From Leuctra nigra (taxonomy: Eukaryota > Arthropoda > Insecta > Plecoptera > Leuctridae): a DNA stretch of 64,000 nucleotides. Under the pieces are notes generated by a model. That model did not search any database, was not told the DNA's origin, and worked only from the letters and a program-made list of their open reading frames with translations. This document shows, in pieces, positions 20,034 to 41,100 of this stretch. The number at the start of each line of letters is the position of its first letter. Within the stretch, counting starts at the first letter, position 1. Where the stretch lies: contig OW203765.1 of the NCBI GenBank assembly GCA_934045905.1, positions 28,491,997 through 28,555,996 of the forward strand. Reading direction: 5' to 3'. Made by a program: the position numbers and the translations under genes.

Positions 20034-22055
20034 CTCTGTCCTCGAATAACCTACAAATCACTGCCACTTGGCCACGACATCCCGAACCTCGACACAGGTT
20101 ATGATGATTGCCAACTGTTAGCGCACAAGAATGAGGTAGTATTTCTGTTTTCAAAGAATATTCATGTTTTTATGGATTGTTTGGTGCGGTATGGAGTTAG
20201 GTTAGACTTGGCTGAATGTTTGTTGCGAACTAACCCGGATGGTTGGAGGCAAGTCTAAATTTAGTTCAGGCGGTAGACTATTTTAGTTTAAAGTCTTTGT
20301 GTTTGGATTTGATACGTTAATTTGTCGTCTTGTGGGACTATTTAAAACTATGTAAGCAGTAGAATTTAAGTATTTATTGAAGCATTGATTTCTTTATGGA
20401 ATTCCATAGTCGCTTTTCATTATCATTATTTAATATTATTATATTTTCATTACAAATTCATTGAAAACTGGATGATATTATGGGTAGTATCATTATTTAA
20501 TATTATTATTATTATGTAATTAATTATTATGATGAACAAACTGCTTTCATGGTTATACCAATATTATATTTACCTTTTTTTTATAAACTTATGGACTCCC
20601 AAAGTTGGTGGCAAGTGTTTTAAAACATTTTAATAATAACATAACTTTTATTTTATATTTTGAGCATATATTTGTAATATTAGTATTTCAAATTATTTGA
20701 AACACGACTTTTTTTCTTGAACAATAAAATGCCGGTGGTACCTACTATAAATCAAATCAATAAATGTGTAACTTTTATAGACTTACCCCATATGATTATA
20801 GTTATATAAGCACTTACAACTGTTAGATAGAGTTCGTAAAGTGCCCTAATGTGTGTTATAGCAACTCCAACTGTATTATTCCAAACGATCACTGTGGAAA
20901 TGGTTAATTTCTTATTATTGATATACAACATTATTTCGTTCAACTGAAACTTTGAATACTTGCCCGCATTGACAGCAGCCGATGAAACAACATCAGACAC
21001 ACTTGCTCCAAGTATTTGCATTGTTGTCTTGACAAACAATGGACTTAGCAGCATGGAATCATGCATCAAGCACATTCACATTTTCACATGATTGGCATTG
21101 AAATAATTACGAGTAATTATAGGTATTTATAACAGATTATATAGTGAGCGAAGCGAGCGTCTCCATTTGACTCTTGAGAAGTTGTGGTTCGGAACATGGT
21201 GATTGCTTTTTTTTAATCTTTCAGTTGTTGGTGTGACCACTATTTCTCGATTCGAGCTGTATGTTTGAACGTACTACGTGTAAACGACACCTGTCTACTT
21301 ACTTAATTGCAGTAAAAATCCTCTCGTGAAATATATTATCTGATTGAAGGAAAAATCAAAAGTTTTCGAAGTCATAAAATCAGCCAAATCTATCAAAGAA
21401 AGGGGTTATTGTAAGCTTATATTAGAATTAAAATATTTGAATTATTAACATTTTGAAAACGAACACTACTTTGTTCGCCAACGATTCCTTTCTGTTTGCA
21501 GTTATTTTAGCAGACAAATGCGACTAAAACATATGACTTTATGATTATAATAAAACCTCTCTTGTTCCCACAATGACTTGATAGCTCATACGATGCAATT
21601 ATAAATAAATAGTGAAATAATCATTGCCACCGTGAGAATCTGTAGTCGCTAATCAGTTTAAAACAAAAGAGTCGAGGAGATTCCTGGTAATAGCTGTTTG
21701 CATGTGATTTATTTTATTGGCGCAGTGACCATTTTGTTCACATACAATTGAATTGTTGTTGTGTTTTTGGTATTTTGTTGACATTGGGTTATCTGTGTAA
21801 TTTCTAAGCAGCGGAAACATTCATAGTCATGTTGAAAGTCCTCTTTTTGTATCAAAAGCAAATCGAGATAAATTAATTTGAATTTAATTAAATTGAACAA
21901 TTGCTCAATTTGAAAATCTGCTAATTTGGACATTAGAAACACGATCAAAATTCTTAGATCAACCTTTAAAAAACTGAAAAATTAACATATAGCACTTTCA
22001 TCTCAACAATGCAGCTTCAACATCAACGCCGCGGTCAACATTTATAAAATATGTA
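20034..22055. other. Intergenic region between the ASB1-like gene and maltase A
   Basis: The two genes are divergently transcribed from this AT-rich 2-kb interval. A repeat end motif (gtgagcgaagcgagcgtctcc) lies at 21143-21165. I see no convincing gene; short frames here are compositionally random. Confidence 0.4.
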
Positions 22056-22310
22056 TCTCATAAATCAGATGTAGAATGGCGGAAGTCCATTTCAATGACT
22101 CTTGAGGTTAGCTCAAAAGCCAAGTAATTCTGCGTTCATCCAAACATATTTGTAATGGGGAGTGTAAGAGAATACTTCAATAAAACTGTATTTGTTGACA
22201 TCAGGCAAAAGTCACTTGATATAGCTTCATTACATCGTTCCAAAAGTGTGCAGCGGAAAATCGAGAAATGGACGTCCGTCCTTCTACACCTGATGTGACG
22301 AACGTCGGAT
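22056..22310. mobile_element. ~235-bp MITE, family M1, copy 1
   Basis: Shares sequence along its length with 24762-24995 and 29464-29697. Ends are imperfect inverted repeats of the type CAGAGGTAGAAGG..GGAAGTCC and its complement. It lies just upstream of maltase A and is missing upstream of maltase B. Confidence 0.65.
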
Positions 22311-22354
22311 TCATCCACTATTAATCATCCCGTCCACTCTGTATCACATTATCA

Positions 22355-22417
22355 ACCCGTTATCTCCTCAGTCTTGATAACATCGGCCGTCCAACTGTCA
22401 CTCAGTCAGTCTGCATC
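22355..22417 (+). promoter_or_regulatory. Maltase A core promoter and 5' UTR
   Basis: The stretch cttgataacatcg through gtcactcagtcagtctgcatc is nearly the same as upstream of maltase B. It holds TTATCT (22360) and TGATAA (22375), two GATA-type sites, and an initiator-like TCAGTC within 22402-22409. No clear TATA box is present. GATA factors commonly drive insect midgut genes; use here is inferred. Confidence 0.5.
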
Positions 22418-31296
<8,879 letters not shown>

Positions 31297-32030
31297 TAAC
31301 ATTGCTCCTCCGACTGGGTGCAGTAAGACTAACTGCCAGCTTGTCGGGATGCACTAACTTCCGGTATTATCTTAATTGTGTATGTGTTCATATGATAAAA
31401 TGTGATTTACAGATTTATTTTTAATATTGTTGATTTAATGTAAATTATAGCTAACTTTAACATCTTGTTCGTTATTCCATAGAGATATATTTCTGTACTT
31501 TATTGTTATTTTATAGAGATATATTACTGAACTTAATGGTTATTCCAAGCAAATGTGAAGAGAGAGCACATAGTAATGAATCAATCTGATAAAAAAACAT
31601 TTCTTGACTTCCTTTGATATTCCTTTCCACCCTGTAACTTCCTTCCTGTAAATATGTTTATTTTAATAAGGCCCGGATAACCAAAGTTAAATTTGCTGGA
31701 TTTACTAGCTTTTGGATTAAATTCAACTGTTTCAATCAATTTGAGGTATCTGATTGGCTATGCCGCCAATTTAGTCCAATATTTAGTTAATCCGGCTCAG
31801 ATTAACTTTGGTAATACCGGCCCTAACCTTGCTAACTTTCAGCTTGATCGTAGAAAAAATAATTAACCAATCCGAATATTTTATTAATTGCATACTACAT
31901 GCAAGAATTGTTTCGTAGATATACAAAATGTCAGCTGTATCAGAGAAACGAATTGCTCCAACAAATGGAATACAAACAAATCGACGGAGATGCTTCGCTC
32001 CCCTCGCCTGATGTCCACGAGGTCTGACAT
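31297..32030. other. Intergenic spacer between maltases A and B
   Basis: Probable 3' UTR of maltase A followed by AT-rich spacer. It contains one M3 MITE (31669-31825) and no gene. Confidence 0.4.
31669..31825. mobile_element. MITE family M3, copy 1
   Basis: Inverted ends AGGCCCGGATAACCAAAGTT and aactttggtaataccggccct. Related copies are at 50853-50994 and 57274-57415, sharing gaggtatctgattggct. Superfamily not assigned. Confidence 0.75.
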
Positions 32031-32044
32031 TGGCATTGACTTGT

Positions 32045-32124
32045 CTCATCTCTCACGTAACATCGCTTATCTCGTCATACTTGATAACATCGCCCGTCCA
32101 ACTGTCACTCAGTCAGTCTGCATC
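32045..32124 (+). promoter_or_regulatory. Maltase B core promoter and 5' UTR
   Basis: Matches the maltase A upstream block: TTATCT at 32068, TGATAA at 32082 and the tcactcagtcagtctgcatc initiator/leader before the ATG. Conservation ends about 80 bp upstream, which suggests a compact core promoter. Confidence 0.5.
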
Positions 32125-35100
32125 ATGACTGTGAACCGACAGCTCGTGCTGGCGCTAGTGCTGGGATGTTTAGGCGCCACTCTGGCCCAGGACCAGCCGG
32201 ACTGGTGGCAGACCACAGTCTTCTACCAGATCTATCCCAGGTCCTTCATGGACAGTGCCACAGGAGCCATTGGGAACGATGGAGTTGGTGATCTGGCAGG
32301 TGAGTAGACAGCTCGTGCTGGCGCTAGTGCTGGGATGTTTAGGCGCCACTCTGGCCCAGGACCAGCCGGACTGGTGGCAGACCACAGTCTTCTACCAGAT
32401 CTATCCCAGGTCCTTCATGGACAGTGCCACAGGAGCCATTGGGAACGATGGAGTTGGTGATCTGGCAGGTGAGTAGACAGCTCGTGCTGGCGCTAGTGCT
32501 GGGATGTTTAGGCGCCACTCTGGCCCAGGACCAGCCGGACTGGTGGCAGACCACAGTCTTCTACCAGATCTATCCCAGGTCCTTCATGGACAGTGCCACA
32601 GGAGCCATTGGGAATGATGGAGTTGGTGACCTGGCAGGTGAGGATATTGTTAAAGAATATGTTGGTCGGCTGACCTTCCTGACTGAGGAGTGTTCGTATA
32701 GTTTCCCTCAGTCGGGAGGCAAATGCTGGGTAGGTTCCCTACTAATAGGCCACACCCGCATCCTTCCCACCGTCCATCATATTCTTCTTCATCATCATCT
32801 CTCTATCATCATTAAAGTCATTCATCCGTCGCCGTTATCAAAGTTGCAGGACAAAAATATGTAAATTGTATACTCAACAAATCGTAAAACGGTATTTGAA
32901 CGAAACGGATTGGCTGCTGGTCAGGTTCCTTGACAATCAATCCTTGTTATTATCAATGAAATCAGAGCTCACCTACTAGAGGTAGATGACGAGTTAGCAT
33001 AGACTTAATTGGAAGATGCCATTACATTTTTTCAGCCAATCAATTTCTTTCAAATACCGTTTTATGATTTGTTGAGTGTACCTGAATCTTGGAATAAATT
33101 GTGGGGCAAGTGATTTAATATGGAAGTGACATCATGTTTACCTTGCCGCTCAATCCTGTATTTTCTTGATCACAAATGTATTAATCCATTGTAATCCTAA
33201 CCGCTATTACCTATGTCTTATCAATAATTAATATTTAGGACCTGTTATATAATCTTGTTTTGAACCAATAACGCTATGCGACATATTACGTATTGATTTG
33301 ATAACATCCAATTATCTTCAATCATTCAAATTTATTATGTTTATTAAAATATCGATCAAGAACGTAATACCATTGTTTTGAGGAAAGTACTATGATGTGA
33401 ATTAGAAATATCTTGATTGCGATTATAAATTAAATAATTAATTTAATAACATACATCAAAACACTTAGCAGAAAATAGGTATTGTGTAATAAATGCAATG
33501 GGTTTCTTTTGTCGGGTGCTTATTACGTTAATTGTTTGTCTTTATAGAAGTATAATGAATAATTAATATAAGTCACCTGATGTGGAGCGGACTGAATTCA
33601 AATACCCCAAATGTTCTATAATTATGTTGGTGTAAACACAGCTAAAGACACTTTTCACACAACAAGTGTTACGTAATCAATGATACTAGCCTTGCCCTGA
33701 CCTTGATAAGCAACACTGAACACCTTAATTACAACTGATTCACAATTTTTTCAACAGTTTCATATAAAATGCATTATATTTTGAAGTTGGAAGTCATTAT
33801 GTGATGTTAATATTGTTTAATATACATTCAGAAACTTTGTTAGTTTGTAGTCAACAAAAAAAATCTACAAAATATTAATTGTCTACCTAAATACACTCGG
33901 GCTAAATAAATTAACTGGTATTTTTTTTCTGGTTTGTATGGTAGAACCAAAGATTTTATTATGACAAAATACTTATTTTTTGATTAAAATCTGATTTCTC
34001 ACTAAAGTCAGAAACCGTTCCATATGCACGCATACAATAAAATTTCCATTCGTTCAAAATGTTGTAAATTACTGAATAATCTCTAAACATTGCTCTGACA
34101 GTGACGAATAGGTTTCTTATCATGTAATTGACATGCAATCTGTCAAACAAATGAGCTTATATTACGAATTGTTATTTACGATAAGATAATAAAACAATCA
34201 TGATTGGGGAAATTTGGTCAAAGTGTTAAAAAATAAGATAGGTGTTTAATGTTTAATTGATTTATGGATTCAATAATCAATAAAGTTTTTCCCGAATGTA
34301 ACAGGATTAGGTTTGTCCCACTGGCCGTTAGTTTACGCGTTCTAGATTTATTAATCGGGATGTTTTTCTCAACGATGTGAAAGCTTATAATAGAAGGGAT
34401 AAGGTGCAAGACCCATTTCACCATCCATTTCACCATCCATTTCACAAATATCTAGCGGAGAAAATGCACTTAGAACTAAGATGGAGGAATCACGAATCTA
34501 ACTCAATAATTATTTTTGGAGCTGGCAGGAGACTCCTAAATAATGCAACACTAAATAATAAACAACATTAGATGAAAACAAACCAATGTTACAGCATACA
34601 TTGATTTGACCTTGACCAAGTCTGCAGAACAGATCTTCAGAATCACACTGATTGATCCAACCGGGACTTGACCTGAGCCCCAAGGTGGGTGACGGCAGAG
34701 GTAGCAAGATTCAATCCCCTCTGCCCAAGCAAAAGATTTCTAAAACTAAGTAAGCGAATCTGTTCATAACGTATCTCAAAAGAATGTCTAGGTTTCGATT
34801 CAAGATAGAAGCATAAGAGTCTACAAGAGATTACCTTTCTCCACAAGCATATTATACAGATTTTCTAAAGACTTTTCTACCCCCTCCCATTTCTGCTAAT
34901 TTTCCAAGAGTTAAAAAAATGGTTCATCCGCCGCTAAAATCCCTAAAGCAGTTTTCTTTTCTTATGACAAATCACACGTCCAGAAACCACTCAATTGGGT
35001 TAAAACGGTATTGTGACCCGGCATTACTGCCGATATTCGGCAAAATACACATAATGGGGGATTCCCAAATGTTCAAATATCTTGTAGCTTACAAGTGCCA

Positions 35101-38100
35101 AGAAAACTTGAATTGCTATGTTCAAACGTATCTTCATGTCTTTTGGATGTCGTCTCTTCGCTTCTCCTAATCTACCACGTGACAATGTTCCAGGCATCAC
35201 CTCCAAGTTGGAGCACTTCAAGGACATGGGTGTGGACGCCATCTGGATGTCGCCTATCTTCACCTCCCCGATGGTGGACTTCGGCTACGACATCTCCAAC
35301 TTCGTCGACGTCGACCCTCTCTTCGGGACCTTGGCTGACTTCGACGCTTTCATCGCCAGAGCCAAGGAGTTGGGTAAGCTTTCGCCATGAGTAAACAAGG
35401 CCATTAAACTTCTAATGGTTGCTGTAGCTGTAAACGAATCAAATTTTTTGGCCCTTCAATCTTCTATTGTGTCTTTGACCAATGAAACAGGGTTAGTTCA
35501 TTTTCTACATTCTAAATGTTATAATATTTTGGATTGATGATAACAGATTTCTTTAAAAAAGCAATTGAAATAAGTTAGTTACAAGTAACAGTATGGAGTT
35601 TGTTTGCTATCGAGATAATAGGAATTTAAGAGAAAATTCCACAAAACTAAGCCTTTCTTGCTCTACAAATTTGAACTATGGAGTGTTCTACATGAAATCA
35701 CTTGAAAGATATCACTGCAATTACTTTTAACAGAACATATACCCAGTGGTCGAATTGGAAGTCAGTCCATGAGGGGATGGTGTACTGGCAGGATTTCTGC
35801 CCGGGGGGGGGGGGGGGGGGGCAGTGAAGGAACAAAACTTGCCATGCGTTCGTTATCTGGCTTTTTGATACTTTGAAATCAATTTTGAGACGTTATGAGT
35901 TATAGTTATTTTGATTTTTATATTTTTTTTCACTTTTCTGTTTTCATTCCAATAAGGTGTGGGGGGCATGCCCCAAAAACCTTGCCCCACATGGCGTTAT
36001 TTGATATTTTGATACTTTGAAATCAATTTTGAGACTTTCTGAGTTGTAGTTATTTTGATTTCAACTTTCTTTTAATTTTTCACAGTTTTCACTCCAATAA
36101 GATGTAAGCGGAATGCTCTAAAACCTTGCCCCGCAGGGCGTTTTTTGGTTTTTTGACACTTTAAAATCAATTTTGAGACGTTCTGAAGTGCATTTTTAAT
36201 CTCTCATGGGGGGATGGTGAAGTAGAAAAATTAGCCATGGGGGGATGGAACCATCAATATATTCCCCATGGGGGGATGCCATCCCCCCGCATCCCCCCCC
36301 CCCCCAATTCGACCACTGCATATACCACTTATCAGCTCAATTTACATCCATTTCGTAATTCAAAATAATATTATTTTTTTGCTATTCTTAAACCACACTT
36401 TAGTGTTCCCAAGAAACCAAGAAGTGACAATATTTCCATCTTTGAACCATTTCGTAATGAAAATGTTATCCCGAATCTCTTCCTGCAGGAATCAAGGTCG
36501 TCCTGGACTACGTGGCTAACCACTCCAGCGATCAGCACATGTGGTTCGTGGAATCCCTGTCGAACAATCCTCTGTATGCCGATTTCTACATCTGGAGAGA
36601 TGCTATTGGTACTGACGGGGAAGGAAACCCGATTCCACCGAACAACTGGGTATGTTTATCTGCCGACAGAGTTGAGAATGGCATCGTCTTTATTGTTGAC
36701 GAGTAAGTGTTGTTGCGTTGACCAATCAGAGACACGAGTCCTTCTCAGCGAGGGAAACTCCGTTCCTTATTGGCCAACGCAGGATATAACCCAAAAGATT
36801 GAATTAAATCTGATGAACTTCTTTGTTATCATTTCATGCATGCATTTCATTTTAAAACAGATATAACCACTATTGTATGAGGCCAACAACTACATTATCT
36901 TATGTAACTCAGATCTTGATGAAGATAACAATGAAATTAAATATAATCTTTCAATCGATAAGAATATTGTATAATAAGATATTTTGAAGACTATGGATGA
37001 TAATGATGGAGAGATTGGAGATGAAGGAGGAAATTAAAGCCGTCCAAAAACATGTTTTTCGAGGCCCTCTTGCTAGTAAACGGCTTCACCCTTTGTTGTC
37101 AAGTCCAGCGTATGTGATCGAGGGGGTCGTAGCTTATTTGTACATTCACAATAGTGTGACATTATATTTTATGGAACCAGTATTACGAAAATGCCCTGTT
37201 GATCCTTAAGATAAAGACCACATTGTTTATTAGGTATAGGCATTGTGTATTTGCGTAACGACTTGACTGAGTGGAGTTGATGTTGATGTTGATGTTGATG
37301 TACAGGTGAACGTGTTTACCGGATCTGCATGGACCTGGCGCGAGGAGCGCCGGCAGTTCTACTTCCATCAGTTCGACCCCAGACAACCGGATCTCAACTA
37401 CAGGAATCCAGCCGTTGCCGAGGAGATGGAGGTAATGATCCAGTATTACAGAGCAGTATCCATAGAACTCGTATCTCAATATTAATGTGGAATCTATGCT
37501 ACCATACCAACCATATAGTACCATACCATAAAACCATCAAGCAATCGAGTAAATTGTTTGAATCGCTGCTTTGCCATTGGTTAAAATCACAGATTCAGCA
37601 CATATCTTAAGTTACTAAATATGGCCTTACCCCCTTAGGGGGGGTACCTTAGGTTCCGACCTTACCTTCCGACCTTAGGGGTCGGCAACCTGCGGCTCCT
37701 TGGTGGTTCTAGAATAGCTCTTAATAATTTAAAAAAAGATCTGGAATCGAGACATTTGAAAATTCGAGAAAAAAACACCCTGTGGGGTAACAATTTGATG
37801 GTTATTTGATTAAGTTGGTTCATTTTAGAGTCACTTTTAAATTGTTGAAATTATTTGTAAAAAACGCCCTGCGGGGCAACAACTGGGGGGCTTCGTAAAA
37901 ATATCAAAATAAACAAGTAAATCAATTTATTATTTTCGGTGTTTAATATACTTGAATGACTCTACTGCGCTCCAATTATTAACTTTTTTTTAAATTGGCT
38001 CCTTCACCAAAAAAGGTTGCTGACCCCTGCCTTAAAGCATTCGTAATGAGCACAACAGATAGAGAATGCTCTGTAGATTCCATGTACTCGATTCCGAGTA

Positions 38101-41100
38101 GGAATACTTGACCTTGAAATCTATAGCCAAGCCATTTAATAGATTCCCATCCAGCAATCTATTAAAAACAATCTATAAACATTAGAAATATCATTACAGA
38201 TATTTTCATTTTTATTTTATTACAAATCTCCAACAGAATACAAATATTCCACAAGTGGGATTTAAAACATATAAGCTCTATTTTGACGATGACTAAAGAA
38301 GTTACAAAATACAAATATTAAATATTAATAAAAAAAAACATATTAAAACGTAAAAGTAGGTACAACTATTCAAATAAATGTAATCTACTATCGGAGCCTG
38401 AACATGATACTGTTTTGTTGTAAATGGTTCTGATAATTTCTGCCGAGTGATGGAAAATGTCTAAAAAGTTACCAGTCTGCAAATTAAATGTATCAAAAGT
38501 CGTCATTATTCTATTAACAAAAGCATACTTAAAAACGTAAATTCTACTTTTGTGGTTCCGAAATAAAGTTTCGTGTCTCACACTCTGACCGTTGTCCTCA
38601 GAAAGTGATTCTCTTCTGGTTGGATCGCGGTGTCGACGGCTTCCGCATCGACGCGATCCCCCACACCTTCGAGATCGAGTCCTTGCCCGACGAGCCGGAG
38701 ACCGGATTCTGTCAGGACCCGCCGGGACTCTACTGCTCGCTGGAACACATCTACACCAAGAATCTGCCCGAGACGTACGCCCTCGTCAAGAGCTGGAGGA
38801 GACTCGTCGACGACTACACCTTCAGGACGGACAACATCACGAGGTGGGCGGAGGTGGAGGAGTAATACATTTATAAACAGATATGTTAGGGTTAGATGCA
38901 AAATCAATCCATCGCCACTTGAAGAAATAGGAGAAAAACTGGAAGTTTTGGAAGTTTTAAAGTCTCATTTCCTTCCTACAAATTGCCGGCGAAATCAGCT
39001 TTTAATACAAGTTTTGAATTGAATGGGAAGATTTTTAGATGATATAAACCATTCCTTAAAAATGAATTTTTTGGAGATGGCAGATTTTACATCTATACAA
39101 TATTTTGTTTTGCCAAAATGTCACCACGCCAATCGCTAGATCCTTTATTAGCTCTCCCAAGTCGTTATGTTGTGTTCAGGGATCGGTTTCAAAGAGTTCA
39201 AACCATTCTCCACACTAACATAGATAATCGTCTTTCGATTAACTCCATTTCTTTCAATTTGACGTTGTTTTTCCCACTCCAGTTCTTATCATATTGAACG
39301 TCATCCACTAAGAGGTATAATGGCGTCCCTGGAATATAGACCCTACTCCTCTTCTCTCACGGTACGGATATGTTCCAATGTGTGCAGAGTGCTGATGACC
39401 GAGGCCTACGCTAGCATCGAGGAGACGATGGACTACTACGGCACCCACGAGGAACCCGGGGCGCATTTCACCTTCAACTTCGAGCTCATCAACGCCCTGA
39501 ACAACGTGTCTGTTGCAGCGGACTTCGTCAGAGCTGTACATCATTGGATGGACCACATGAGGGAGGGATTCACCCCTAACTGGGTGGTAAGTCACGTTAT
39601 TGGTCACAACGTAATCCTTACATTTCAAGATTCTTACAGACTATTTTTGAGGTAGTTGACAAATGAAAATCATCAGTTGTATGTAGGCGCGTAAGAAGTT
39701 GGGGGAATAGGGGGGAATATTCCCCTCCCCACTCGAGCAGACTGACCCCCCCATTCAGCATACAAAATTAAGTTTAGCATCCCAGAATCTCTTATACATT
39801 GCTTAAATTCCACACAAAAACCGCGCCCTGCGGGGCAACTATAGGAGGTTCTTTGTTGTAATTTGTGAAGTTTAGCATCCCGGTTTCCCTTTTAAAATGT
39901 TTATATTCAAAACATGCCTTGCGGGGCAACAATTGGCGGGTAGTTTGCTTCAGTTCATGCATTTCAGAGCCCCGCCGAATCACTTTTAAACTGTAAAATT
40001 CTAAAAATGATCTCGGGGCTAAAACAGGGGGCTTTGCGCCCCATTCGAGAGAACCCCCCATTCAGACCCCCCGTTCGAGTGTCGCAATCCCCCCCCCCCC
40101 CCTCATGATCAAAGTAATTCCTTCCTACGCGCCTGGTTGTATGACATGACAACTAACTTGAATAATTAGGTTAAAATTTGCGCTCTTAGTAACCAGCACT
40201 GAAATCACTGTGATACACGGCACGAACCTTCCATTTCCAGGATTTCAGAGAAAACCATTCCGTTTGAACGGAGGAGCGTATGGTACTTTGCTGCCAAACA
40301 TTGGAACATTGGTCAAGATTTGAGAAACATGACTTGTATGTTTACTCTCCTCTTGTTTAGGTTGGCAACCATGACCAGAAGCGCGCGCACGACCGCTACG
40401 GCAGTGGATTGGAGGACGGCATGAACATGTTGGTCACCCTGCTCCCTGGTGTCGCCGTCACGTACTACGGCGAGGAGATCGGCATGGAGAACACGTTCAT
40501 CACGTGGAACCAGACGGTGGATCCGCCGGGCATCAACGCCGGACCCGACAACTACCAGGAGTTTTCCAGAGATCCGGAGAGGACGCCGTACCAGTGGGAT
40601 GACTCCGTCAACGCAGGTACGTCCAGAGATGTCTTCCAGGCGAGACCGAATGATACCGAGAAGGTCTCACAAAGGGTCCCGATTCGCATAGTTTAGTTTT
40701 CGAGTTCCTCATGATGAATCTCAAATCGTCGTGCGAATCTCCGACGAATCTCAAAACGTCGGAGCAAATGTTTTCATATTCTATTTTCAGACTCTTGCCA
40801 TGCAACAAGTTCTTTCAGAGTGGAATTGTCATAGATACATTTCTTGAATAATACTATAACCCCATAAAAAACACTCCGTGTAAAAATACCAGCCAAGTCT
40901 CTTCAACTAAAAAAATTATGAAATCTAAAAAATTCTGCACTGAAAAGTAGTGATATCAAAAAATGGGCCAAGTCAAAACTTTATTTGAAAATCAAAAAAT
41001 ACTTGGCGCATCGTGTATACATAGTTTAGAAGTATAGACCAGATAGAAAATATACATCAAATATACATAATACATATAGTATACCTATTATGCCCTAAAA